A stretch of DNA of 64,000 nucleotides from Solobacterium sp. (GTDB taxonomy: Bacteria > Bacillota_I > Bacilli_A > Erysipelotrichales > Erysipelotrichaceae), in assembly GCA_017510405.1 (NCBI GenBank), contig JAFWNG010000015.1:1-64000 (forward strand), read 5' to 3'. Of the stretch, positions 43,731 to 54,071 are shown one piece after another (positions within the stretch are counted from its first letter, which is position 1; each line of letters begins with the position of its first letter). A model generated the notes under the pieces. The model ran no database searches. It was not told the origin of the DNA and saw only the letters and a program-made list of their open reading frames with translations. The translations under genes were made by a program, and so were the position numbers.

Positions 43731-45581
43731 TTACTCCGGATTTTTCTGTTTTACGTCGTTCGCTCTGTTCTGATTCCATGTTTCCAGAACATTTGCTGCA
43801 AACCCGTCCAGTTTCTCATTGAGCGGTCGTTCCAGCGCAAAGATCATCTCGTGACGACCGAGATAATGCTGGAGGAAATCCGACAGCACAAGTTCATCGA
43901 TCACCAGCGGCATGAGCACCAGGCCGTCTTTCAGCATCCTTGCGGCGTTTCCGACCTCGTTGTACACTTCTTCGGATTCATTGGACGTTCTCGAGATCAC
44001 GATCACGAAGATCTTTGTCCGCTTGAGTGCTTTCATGATCTCCTGCGGATAGGATCCAGCAATGATATCCCGCTCGTAGTACCATGCCTTCAGACCGCTC
44101 TCTTCCAGCTTTCCGGCAAGATACTCTGCGATCTGCATATCCATGTGATTATGACTCAGGAAGATCAGATCCCGTTCATATTTCTGCGGTACGATGGCAT
44201 CTGCCATACTGCCGGCGTATTTCTCAATGACTTCCGTCAGGGTGATATTGCTTTCTTCCAGTGCCAGTTTATCCTGTTCCAGTTCATATATTCTCTGTTT
44301 CAGCGCACTGATCTCTTCTTCCGGCGAACTTACGGAATAGCCCAGAACTTTCGCAAGCCATCCGGGATATTCAATACTGTCGTCATCGTCGGATAAATAC
44401 TCATCCCATTCCTCAACCGGATCAGACCGATCTTCAATATAGCTGAGTTTATCCTTCAGACTGTCGATCATGACATCCAGCATAGCTGTCATACTGCGCT
44501 TGTTGTCCAGCAGTCCTTCCGGCGCTTCATCTTTCCGCAGGCACAGGCATACGGATGCCGAAGCAAGCACGCAGTCACAGACGACGGTCAGGAAATCACC
44601 GGTAAACGGGAGTGTGAACGCAGCCGGGGCGCGCAGGTAGAATACCAGGCAGAACATGAAGACGCGCATGGCAAACCAGGAAGACGTTCCCAGCGCAAGA
44701 TGCCGGGCGTAGCTGTTCACAGCATAATACGCTGATCTGCGGATCAGCCCGCAGAAGACGGACGCCGCCGCCACTGCCGCTGCCACCGGGATCCATCCGA
44801 GATACAGCGCCGATGCGAGTCCGATATACGCGTAGCCGAGATCTGCATAATAGACATATGCCGGCTGCTCAAAGCGCATCAGCGGCGAAGTGCCGAGCAG
44901 TTTCACAGACTTCAGGATCTCCAGCATGTCTTCGGCATACGGACTGTCGAAACGGTACGATTCGATCCCGCTGATCCTTAACATCCACGGGACCCAGAAC
45001 GGTGCCGCAAGCAGTGCTGCAACGATCAGAACAAAGTACGTCCTGGCCAGTCCTTTCAGCTGTGAATCCACCCTTCCGTCTGTGGAAAGCCGCACCAGAT
45101 ACAGGATCACTGCCAGCCCCATCGGCATCATTGTCAAAGTCGATCCGTTCTCAATGCATGCAATTGCCGGCACAAGCAGAAGAAGGATCAGAGGCCAGAG
45201 CAGATTCCGCATCCGGTAGACCTCATATTTACTGACACAGTATGCCCCGGCAAACCAGATCAGTCCGATCAGCGATATCAGCCGGATATAATAGCCGCCG
45301 ATGACCGCATATGTTCCGCGCAACCGGAAGAATGCCGGGACCAGCAGAAGCGCACCGATCAAAAGCAGATACAGCGGCATGGAGCCCTGTATGATCCGCT
45401 TCAGAGGCATCTTTGCGAACAGCAGCACCGCGCACAGCGCCGCGGCTGCTTCGGCAGTGATCATCATTACCGGTTCCGTGCTCCTGTGCACCGGCAGGAT
45501 CAATGTGAAAAAACCCGCTGCCATTAACAATATCCAGCAGATCACAGACACCAGGATGATTTTCCGGTTCGATTTCTTCAT
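43731..45581 (-). CDS. polytopic SEDS-like membrane protein with C-terminal TIR domain
   Basis: The 616-residue protein has about nine to ten hydrophobic segments (residues 8 to about 350). Their order and the motifs LLVPAIACIENGST, DLGYAYIG and LPFTG recall, in degenerate form, FtsW/RodA-type (SEDS) polymerases. A linker with a coiled coil follows (about 425-460, EEEISALKQRIYELEQ). Residues 471 to about 590 form a TIR domain: FLSHNHMD at its start, ERDIIAGS in the BB-loop region, and a candidate catalytic Glu at 542 (VYNEVGN). TIR domains often cleave NAD+ in immunity. Its operon partners are the unknown and SHOCT proteins upstream, 18 bases away. Confidence 0.8.
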   Translation of the reverse strand: MKKSNRKIILVSVICWILLMAAGFFTLILPVHRSTEPVMMITAEAAAALCAVLLFAKMPLKRIIQGSMPLYLLLIGALLLVPAFFRLRGTYAVIGGYYIRLISLIGLIWFAGAYCVSKYEVYRMRNLLWPLILLLLVPAIACIENGSTLTMMPMGLAVILYLVRLSTDGRVDSQLKGLARTYFVLIVAALLAAPFWVPWMLRISGIESYRFDSPYAEDMLEILKSVKLLGTSPLMRFEQPAYVYYADLGYAYIGLASALYLGWIPVAAAVAAASVFCGLIRRSAYYAVNSYARHLALGTSSWFAMRVFMFCLVFYLRAPAAFTLPFTGDFLTVVCDCVLASASVCLCLRKDEAPEGLLDNKRSMTAMLDVMIDSLKDKLSYIEDRSDPVEEWDEYLSDDDDSIEYPGWLAKVLGYSVSSPEEEISALKQRIYELEQDKLALEESNITLTEVIEKYAGSMADAIVPQKYERDLIFLSHNHMDMQIAEYLAGKLEESGLKAWYYERDIIAGSYPQEIMKALKRTKIFVIVISRTSNESEEVYNEVGNAARMLKDGLVLMPLVIDELVLSDFLQHYLGRHEMIFALERPLNEKLDGFAANVLETWNQNRANDVKQKNPE

Positions 45582-45599
45582 TGCGTTCCTTTCCGCTGT

Positions 45600-46253
45600 T
45601 TATGATTCCCGCGGCGTGATATGCCACAGTTCGCCGTTCTTACGGCGTACGATATCCCCCGCTTTTCTCTCTGTGATATCACCGGTATGAAGATCCCGGA
45701 TGATCGTTTCTTCCCGGTAATCCGGATCTTCTTCCCAGCTGGAAAGATACAGACGGTCCTCATCCCGCATATAGAAGGATTCATGGAGACCGATATGGAT
45801 CCGGCGGTCTTCCGGCCACAGAAGATGCAGTACATCATTTTTCTGGCGGGACAGTGTCAGCGGCTCTGTGAACAGACGCAGGTTGCAGCAGTCTTCCGCT
45901 TTTCCCAGACCGATCATATCGATCTCACGGACCTTGTCCGGAACGACGGGATCCCATGCCAGGATCGAGATCGTCCGGGTCACAAAATCCACTGCCGGAA
46001 CATACAGCTTTCTCCAGCTGTATACCGGTTCTCCTAATGCTGTCCGCTCTTTCTTTTCGATCGGAGAAAACGTCTTTCCGTCGCGTCCTCGTACAAATAC
46101 CAGCGTATCGCCGGGATACGGTCTGCCGCTGTTTTCGATCTCTTCAGCATCGTACAGATCCCCGTACGGCTCATTCAGCGAATAATACCACCTGCCGAAG
46201 CTTTCCCGCACTTCATTCATGGCTGTATTGCCATGCAGCACGATCTTCTTCAT
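45600..46253 (-). CDS. 217-residue protein of unknown function
   Basis: This soluble, mostly beta-type protein is rich in short strands and turns (GDTLVFVRGRDGKTF, GLHESFYMRDEDRLY) and ends in HITPRES. I cannot place it in a family. It has no signal peptide or membrane segment. Its start overlaps the stop of the SHOCT-domain gene by 4 bases and its stop lies 18 bases from the TIR gene, so the three are almost certainly one operon. Confidence 0.75.
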   Translation of the reverse strand: MKKIVLHGNTAMNEVRESFGRWYYSLNEPYGDLYDAEEIENSGRPYPGDTLVFVRGRDGKTFSPIEKKERTALGEPVYSWRKLYVPAVDFVTRTISILAWDPVVPDKVREIDMIGLGKAEDCCNLRLFTEPLTLSRQKNDVLHLLWPEDRRIHIGLHESFYMRDEDRLYLSSWEEDPDYREETIIRDLHTGDITERKAGDIVRRKNGELWHITPRES

Positions 46254-47047
46254 TCTTTACCGCCGAGCAGCTGCTTCTTTAGCATCTCGTATTCGCTCTC
46301 ACTGATCGCACCTTCGTCCAGAAGGTCTTTCAGTTCGCGCAGCTGGGCAAGCAGATCGGAGCGGGAAGCAGAAGAAGCCTCCGCCCTTTTATTCACATTG
46401 ACCGGCACATCGATGTACTCCGGTTCCCTGCCCATATCTTCGTATACGACGCGTCCCCATGTGCTTTCCGGGATCTCCCGCGGCTTTTCTCCGCTGTCGA
46501 TATACATGCCGTCCCCATAATCCGCGTCAAGATTCAGCGTGATATTGTTGCGGATGCGCGCGTCGATGCCCGCTGTGCACGGGAATGAGATCGTCACATG
46601 TTCGTCGGTGAACAGATCCCGCAGACGCATATACGCTGTGACCGGAATCTCCTGTGTTTCGATATGCGAACGGGTATGTCCGCGCGTATCCGACACCTCG
46701 CGTCTTCCGGTTCCGACAGCCGCGCCGATGATCGTTCCGACGCCGGGCATCAGGATCGTTCCGATGAGCGCGCCGGCAAGACGTCCCTTGCGCTTTCCCC
46801 GTGTCTCGGTATTGGATACCTGGTCATGGACCACAACGTCCTGATAGCGCGGTCCGTCCCACTGGTATTCCAGGACTTCATATTCTCTCGAATGGCGGCG
46901 GTCAAACCACACGATCCCCGGTATTCCCTCACCATAGTACATCGTGACGGAACCGGACCTGCGGTCGGTTACGATATCCTGCCATCCGTTCACTCCGGAC
47001 AGTTCCACTGACTGTACCGGATCATTAAAACTCTGTAAGAATGACAT
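46250..47047 (-). CDS. SHOCT-domain protein with glycine-zipper segment
   Basis: The 265-residue protein has an N-terminal beta-rich region (1-85), a glycine-zipper hydrophobic stretch at about 92-115 (ALIGTILMPGVGTIIGAAVG), a second soluble region, and a C-terminal SHOCT motif (last 35 residues: LAQLRELKDLLDEGAISESE). SHOCT segments are thought to promote oligomerisation. The ATG at 47047 has AGGAGG upstream. It leads the operon with the unknown protein and the SEDS-TIR protein, and could be the sensor or assembly part of that system; this is an inference. Confidence 0.8.
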   Translation of the reverse strand: MSFLQSFNDPVQSVELSGVNGWQDIVTDRRSGSVTMYYGEGIPGIVWFDRRHSREYEVLEYQWDGPRYQDVVVHDQVSNTETRGKRKGRLAGALIGTILMPGVGTIIGAAVGTGRREVSDTRGHTRSHIETQEIPVTAYMRLRDLFTDEHVTISFPCTAGIDARIRNNITLNLDADYGDGMYIDSGEKPREIPESTWGRVVYEDMGREPEYIDVPVNVNKRAEASSASRSDLLAQLRELKDLLDEGAISESEYEMLKKQLLGGKE

Positions 47048-47199
47048 ACAGTCCTCCTGTTTCCTCATCCCTCATTATACGGCAAAACACTGCAAATCCT
47101 GAACCGGGATGCGAAACACCGCGATAATGCGCAAAATGAAAGCCGCATTCCGGACAAAGACTCGGATATGCGGCAGTATAAAACGTTTTCTGATATTGG

Positions 47200-48423
47200 T
47201 TATGCGGCTTTCTTCTGATAGGCAATGACGACTGCAGCAGTACAGACTGCCAGCATTCCCAGCATCAGAAGCAGTGTTCCGGTGTAGTTTCCGGAGAAAT
47301 CGTACAGGAAGCCGATCAGCGAAGAGAACAGCGCGTTGGCGATGGTTCCTGCCAGAGAGATCGTCGGATAGGTGCGGCCGTAGTTTTCCAGACCGAACAT
47401 ATCTTTCGTGATCATGACGACACCGACCGTGCCGAGCGAATACGTCAGACCGTAGAGGACCGCACCGGCATACATGGATGCCGGGATGCGCACCAGCCAC
47501 AGCAGCACGACTGCAGCGATCGTCAGTGCGCAGTAGATCATCAGCGAAAGACGGGCACCGAGTTTATCCGCCATGGCACCGAGAACGATCTTGCCGATAC
47601 TGTTGGCAGCCATGCATACCGACAGCATCAGAGCGCCGACGGAAGCAGCCATGCCGTAAGAACCGGCAATGCCCGGGAAGTGCTGCGGAAGCGCCGTAGC
47701 ACCGCAGCCGAGGAACGAATACAGTACGACCATTGCGAATAACGCCATGGAGATCCTGACCGCATTGGATTTCTTCGTGTCAGCGGCTTCAGCTGTATCT
47801 GCTCTGCTTTCCGTATAGCCGAGTGCGGTCATTCCCTTTGTCTTCGGATCGAGGCACGGAACGAACAGGATCGCCGGCAGATTGAGCACTGCCATCAGTA
47901 CCGCCACGGCAAGATAGCCGGTACGCCAGCCGCTGCTTTCGATCACCGAGGAGATGACCGGGGAGAACAGTGCGCCGGCAACGCCGCTGCAGCTCATGGC
48001 AATGCTTGTGGCCAGACCGACTTTCGCGACAAACCAGTTATTGATGATCATCGTGACGCAGACAAAGCCGAGAACGCCCGCTGCGAAGCCTCTGACAGCG
48101 TTCAGCACATACATCATCGTGATGTTCTGCGACAGTGCCAGCAGTGCCGTGCAGCCTGCGATCAGCGCTGTGCCGATGATCAGGAGCGGCTTCAGCCATT
48201 CCTCTTTCAGCAGCTTCGGAGCAAACATGCCGCCGGCTGCGAAAACAAGGTTGCAGATCGTCAGGGTCATGCTGACCTGCCCTTTCAGAACGCCGAATTC
48301 ATCTGCGACCGGTGTGAAGAAGAGACCTGCCACATTGGTCGTCAGGCCGACCGAAGTAGCGATCATGCCGGCCATGGCGATCAGTATGAGCAGATATCTT
48401 CCTGAAATACGTGTGTTGTTCAT
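47200..48423 (-). CDS. MFS transporter
   Basis: This 407-residue major facilitator has twelve predicted helices and resembles the oxalate/formate-antiporter-like branch (VRGFAAGVLGFVCVTMIINNWF, SYGMAASVGALMLSVCMAANSIGKIVLG). The ATG at 48423 lies 2 bases after the GH1 gene stop, so both are co-transcribed. It probably imports the glycoside or its aglycone, or exports a product. Confidence 0.87.
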   Translation of the reverse strand: MNNTRISGRYLLILIAMAGMIATSVGLTTNVAGLFFTPVADEFGVLKGQVSMTLTICNLVFAAGGMFAPKLLKEEWLKPLLIIGTALIAGCTALLALSQNITMMYVLNAVRGFAAGVLGFVCVTMIINNWFVAKVGLATSIAMSCSGVAGALFSPVISSVIESSGWRTGYLAVAVLMAVLNLPAILFVPCLDPKTKGMTALGYTESRADTAEAADTKKSNAVRISMALFAMVVLYSFLGCGATALPQHFPGIAGSYGMAASVGALMLSVCMAANSIGKIVLGAMADKLGARLSLMIYCALTIAAVVLLWLVRIPASMYAGAVLYGLTYSLGTVGVVMITKDMFGLENYGRTYPTISLAGTIANALFSSLIGFLYDFSGNYTGTLLLMLGMLAVCTAAVVIAYQKKAA

Positions 48424-48425
48424 GC

Positions 48426-50177
<1,752 letters not shown>

Positions 50178-50199
50178 ATGCTGAAAAAAATTTTTTGCT

Positions 50200-51081
50200 A
50201 TGACTTTATCCGGACTGATGCTTGTAACAATGAGCGCCTGCTCAGGAACAGACAGCGCCAAAACGGATTCCGGCTCTTCCGGCAGTACCGCGCCTGATTC
50301 TGCACAGCAGGAAGAACAGTCTCAGAAACCCGAAACACCGGTAAACGAGTATACCATTCATGATGAAGTCGTCTTTGAAAATGATGTGATAAAGGTCACA
50401 CTGACTGACGTTGAAAACACCGGGAAGACAATCGATTTTGGATTTGAAGCAGTCAACAAATCTTCCAATCCGGATCATCCGCTTGTTGCGATCGGAAACT
50501 TAACTGCAAATGGATGGGGCTGTTACAGTCAGTCGTTTGCTGAAAATGTCAGCGCCGGCGAAACGAAGACTGGTAAGGTGTCTGTTATGACAGACTATCT
50601 GAAGATGTCTGGAATTGAGACGATCGACCAGTTACTGATGGCAATAGTTGTGGATATGGACACCTATTATGTTACTGTTTATCCGACCGGAAAACAGGAA
50701 AGCGATATTGTGATCCCGGAAAGAAAAAAGACTGCCAGTGAAGCCGTTCTGCTGGACAATGAAGAGTGTACAGTTGTTGCACTGGACGTGACGAAGGAGC
50801 AGGATGGAAACAGGTTTGAGCTCTACATGGAAAACAAGAATCCAACTGATGGCCGGTGGTTCAGGATTCCTTCTGTTCTGGTCAATGGCAAGACATTTGA
50901 AAATTATGATCTAGGCGCTTCCTTGTGCCCGGGTACGAAAGCATATTATCCGTTCATATATATAAGCGACGCGGATCTTTCAGCGGCCGGCATTAATGAA
51001 ATTGAAGAAATCAGCTTTGATCTGCTGGTCACCGGAAGTACGTATGAGCAAGAGGAAACACTTACTTATAAAGTAAAATAA
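50200..51081 (+). CDS. low-GC lipoprotein with signal peptide interrupted by homopolymer frameshift
   Basis: The open frame from 50200 encodes 293 residues starting MTLSGLMLVTMSACSG with the lipobox Cys14, a Ser/Thr/Gln linker, and two similar beta-rich halves (about 55-165 and 185-293). The only good ribosome site (GGAGG) lies before an ATG at 50178 in another frame. That frame runs through CTG, seven A and six T and then out of phase. Removing one base from the tract gives a complete signal peptide (MLKKIFAMTLSG). So the gene is either switched off by slippage or affected by a sequencing error. Codon and base use are more AT-rich than in neighbours. The family is not recognised. Confidence 0.7.
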   Translation: MTLSGLMLVTMSACSGTDSAKTDSGSSGSTAPDSAQQEEQSQKPETPVNEYTIHDEVVFENDVIKVTLTDVENTGKTIDFGFEAVNKSSNPDHPLVAIGNLTANGWGCYSQSFAENVSAGETKTGKVSVMTDYLKMSGIETIDQLLMAIVVDMDTYYVTVYPTGKQESDIVIPERKKTASEAVLLDNEECTVVALDVTKEQDGNRFELYMENKNPTDGRWFRIPSVLVNGKTFENYDLGASLCPGTKAYYPFIYISDADLSAAGINEIEEISFDLLVTGSTYEQEETLTYKVK

Positions 51082-51113
51082 CAGACTCAGATACTTCATA
51101 CTGATACTGTGCG

Positions 51114-51146
51114 AAAGCCGCCGATTCAAAGAAACCGGCGGCTTTT
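51114..51146. terminator. terminator between lipoprotein and LysR genes
   Basis: The 10-bp stem AAAGCCGCCG/CGGCGGCTTT is followed by T on the plus strand, with A residues at its other edge, so it may act for both convergent genes. Confidence 0.8.
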
Positions 51147-51166
51147 TCTATATGAAATCTGATGGA

Positions 51167-52051
51167 TCAGTAATTGCCGGACAAAGCGGATAAGACTTCA
51201 AGGAATTTCTCCTTTGCGGCATTCTGTACAAGATCTTTTTTCCATGCGATGACGGTACCGGACTCCAGTGCCGGCGACAGCGGCCGTTTGACAAGAATAC
51301 TCTGATCCAGATAATCCAGCGCACCGTCCAGGATCAGCGCCGCGGCATCCGTGCACATGACTGCTTGCGCCGCTGTTGTGGACAGATTGCTTGTATAATC
51401 CGCATGCAGCTTCCGGATATCGCAGTCAAACCAGTTCAGAACCTCCGAGCGCGCGCCGCTGCGTTCCGGCAGAACCAGTGACCGTTTCCTGAGGTCTTCC
51501 CGCGTTACAGCTTCTTTCTGTGCCAGCGGATCATCCGCCTTCAGCAGTACGCACCAGCGCTCTTTCTGTTTTAATCGTATAAAGTTGTACTTCTCCACGT
51601 TCACCGGCTCCAGCAGGACACCGAAGTCGATCAGTCCCCTGTCCATTCTCTCCTGCACGAGATCTGCCGTTCCGGTATAGACCGAGAACTGCACTTCCGG
51701 ATATTTCTGCCGGAATTCCTGTGCCATACGCAGAATGACCAGGTTTGCGGCAAGGCCGCCGGTACCGATGGATACCGTCCCGAAAATATGATCCTCCCGC
51801 ACCTGCAGATCCTCCATTGTCTGGTCTGCCAGTGCCAGTATTTCTTCCGCCCGGTGTTTCAGAAGCAGACCTTCTTCCGTCAGAGTGATCCGCCGGGATC
51901 CTCTGGTAAAAAGCTGCACGCCGGTCTCTTCTTCAAGCAGCGCCAGCTGCCGGCTCAGTGTCGGCTGCGTGATATGCAGCAGTTCCGCCGCTTTTGTAAT
52001 ATTCTCTTCCCTTGCCACAGTGAGATAATAGCGCAATACCCGTAATTCCAT
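51167..52051 (-). CDS. LysR-type regulator at the end of the molybdenum hydroxylase cluster
   Basis: The 294-residue regulator has a canonical HTH (ENITKAAELLHITQPTLSRQ) and an effector-binding domain (about 90-290). The ATG at 52051 follows GGAGG; an earlier in-frame ATG 15 codons upstream is less likely. It lies 51 bases downstream of the methyltransferase gene on the same strand, so it may be the last gene of the operon and its regulator. Confidence 0.87.
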   Translation of the reverse strand: MELRVLRYYLTVAREENITKAAELLHITQPTLSRQLALLEEETGVQLFTRGSRRITLTEEGLLLKHRAEEILALADQTMEDLQVREDHIFGTVSIGTGGLAANLVILRMAQEFRQKYPEVQFSVYTGTADLVQERMDRGLIDFGVLLEPVNVEKYNFIRLKQKERWCVLLKADDPLAQKEAVTREDLRKRSLVLPERSGARSEVLNWFDCDIRKLHADYTSNLSTTAAQAVMCTDAAALILDGALDYLDQSILVKRPLSPALESGTVIAWKKDLVQNAAKEKFLEVLSALSGNY

Positions 52052-52102
52052 GATACCTCCGCAGTTCATTGACCTTTTTCTGTCATTATATGGCAAACTG
52101 TT

Positions 52103-52801
52103 TCATGCGATTTCAGAAGAATAACTGTCTTTTCCACCTGCAAAGTGTATTATCTGTTCTTCTTTTTTCGCAGCAAGAAGCATATATGAAACACTTTTCA
52201 TCTCTTCCGGCGGCAGGCAGATGCCAATCTGACGCTGTGCCGCTTCAATTCCCTGATCCATGATCATCTGTATGTACATTTCGGTCAGGGCATCACGGGC
52301 ATCTGTGAAGCCTGTGATCAGAAAGCCTGCCCCGGTGATCATGTCTTCCCATGTATCCCGGGAATAGATGTTCCGCACCATCCCCCTTCCGGCTGATTTT
52401 TTCCCGTGCTTCCACAGATCACTCAGCAGCAGTATTCCATCTTTGGAAAGAACCCGGTACGCTTCCCGCAGTGCCTTCCGTGGATCAGAGAAAACGGAAA
52501 AGCAGCATTCGGATACCAGAATATCAAAAGAACCGTCCGCGAACGGAAGTGCCTCCGCATCAGCCGCGACAAAAGGGATCCCGGGATACTTCTTCCGGCA
52601 TTCGCTGATCAGTGCTTCCGAAATATCCGCACCGGTGACTGCCGCACCGTATTCTTCCGCGAGCAGAGCTGCGGTTTCACCCCTGCCGCAGCCAAGATCC
52701 AGTACTCTGTGATGTTTCATTTCGCCGCCCATGGAAAGCAGTTTCTTCGTCAGAAGTGCGCCGCCGGGCTTAAGCGGTGTATATCCATGCGGATACTCCA
52801 T
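52103..52801 (-). CDS. class I SAM-dependent methyltransferase of the hydroxylase cluster
   Basis: The 232-residue protein has the SAM-binding motif VLDLGCGRGE (about 33-42), an acidic GADIS turn, and the post-I motif ADAEALPFADGSFD typical of UbiE/Methyltransf_11 enzymes. From memory, a similar methyltransferase is conserved next to molybdenum hydroxylases in Desulfovibrio (around DVU_1556). The substrate is unknown and may be the product of the radical SAM or ligase enzymes. It begins 1 base after the ligase stop. Confidence 0.82.
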   Translation of the reverse strand: MEYPHGYTPLKPGGALLTKKLLSMGGEMKHHRVLDLGCGRGETAALLAEEYGAAVTGADISEALISECRKKYPGIPFVAADAEALPFADGSFDILVSECCFSVFSDPRKALREAYRVLSKDGILLLSDLWKHGKKSAGRGMVRNIYSRDTWEDMITGAGFLITGFTDARDALTEMYIQMIMDQGIEAAQRQIGICLPPEEMKSVSYMLLAAKKEEQIIHFAGGKDSYSSEIA

Positions 52802-52802
52802 A

Positions 52803-54071
52803 TCACTCCTCCTGTCGGACGGTCATGCGTTTTTTTGGGCTCCGCTCCGGCAGAAAGCCCAGGGCAGTCTCTTCTTCGATGATGACAGCAGTATTTTCCG
52901 GCAGGACTTCCCTCCTCAGTATTTCCTGCAGGGCTTCTGTATCCGTTTTTTCCTGCGGAAGTGTACGGACCGTCAGCCGCAGAGTGTCACCGTCTGCTGT
53001 GCATTCCAGATCAATAACGGCATTGTCCCCGTATACAGCTTCTTCGATCTCCCGGAGGAACACGCGTTTCCCGCCGATCGTGCAGCTGTTGGAAAGTCTT
53101 CCGCGGATCGTTTCCAGCCTGGGAAGCACTCCGCCGCAGGGGCATCGTTCCGTGCTGATCCTGGCAATATCTCCGGTACGGTAACGGATCAGAGGCATTG
53201 CTTCCCGGCCGAAAGGCGTGACTGCCAGTTCCCCGAATCCGTCCGGATCCGGATCAAGGATCTCCGCATACATGTCACAGGCACGCAGATGATAGCCGCG
53301 GTGTGCACAGCAGTCCACGCCGCCGGCAAGTCCCGTTTCGGTCAGTCCGTAGTGCGAATAGACTTCTGAACCCCATAACTGTGAGATCCTTGAGCGGATG
53401 GCATCCGGTACGTCATCTGCACTCAGAAGCACACACCGCACTCCCTGCGGAAGACCATGTGTCCGTGACCAGGCTGCCAGGGCTGCAATCTGATACGGAA
53501 TCCCCACAATAACATCCGGTGCAAATTCCAGCACAGCATTCCAGGCAGTTTCCAGATCTGTCACCTGCCCGAATACATGTGTGATCACGCCTATGGGAGA
53601 AAGCGAACGGTCAATGGTGTCTCCGACACTTCCTTCTGCCGTGCCTCCCATCATGACCAGAAGACGATCACCCGGGCGGATGAAAGTGAGAAATGCATGG
53701 TAATAGAACTCCACGGAAGGTGCCAGGTCGGCTGCGGTGAAACATATCCGCTTGCGGTCCCCGTGCGTACCGGTCGTCGGAACGGTAAAGATTCGGTCCA
53801 CGCTCCCCGGCGCAATACAGAGAAATGCGTTTTCCTGTCCGGCCACATCAAGTTCCGATGTGACGTCGATACGTCGGATATCCGCCGGTGTCTGTATGGA
53901 ATCCGGACAGGTGTTTCCGAGTCTTTCCGCGTAGAAAGGACTGTGTTCTGCCGCATAGCGCACGGTTTCCCGGAACCGTTTCAGCTGGTATGCTTCCAGC
54001 GCTTCTGCTGTCAGTTCCTCCAGAGGGATACCCAGTCTTGATGCAATCCAGGCGTCGGTCGGTGTTCTCAT
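52803..54071 (-). CDS. PaaK-like adenylate-forming enzyme of the hydroxylase cluster
   Basis: The 422-residue protein resembles phenylacetate-CoA ligase: phosphate loop TVPTTGTHGDRK (about 97-108), the YGLTETG block, and IRYRTGDIA. It has a CPCGG insertion near residue 310, as in PaaK. It would activate a carboxylate as an acyl-adenylate. No phenylacetate pathway genes are present, so the substrate is probably specific to this cluster. It overlaps the radical SAM gene by 4 bases. Similar ligases are recalled from the Desulfovibrio DVU_1553 region. Confidence 0.82.
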   Translation of the reverse strand: MRTPTDAWIASRLGIPLEELTAEALEAYQLKRFRETVRYAAEHSPFYAERLGNTCPDSIQTPADIRRIDVTSELDVAGQENAFLCIAPGSVDRIFTVPTTGTHGDRKRICFTAADLAPSVEFYYHAFLTFIRPGDRLLVMMGGTAEGSVGDTIDRSLSPIGVITHVFGQVTDLETAWNAVLEFAPDVIVGIPYQIAALAAWSRTHGLPQGVRCVLLSADDVPDAIRSRISQLWGSEVYSHYGLTETGLAGGVDCCAHRGYHLRACDMYAEILDPDPDGFGELAVTPFGREAMPLIRYRTGDIARISTERCPCGGVLPRLETIRGRLSNSCTIGGKRVFLREIEEAVYGDNAVIDLECTADGDTLRLTVRTLPQEKTDTEALQEILRREVLPENTAVIIEEETALGFLPERSPKKRMTVRQEE

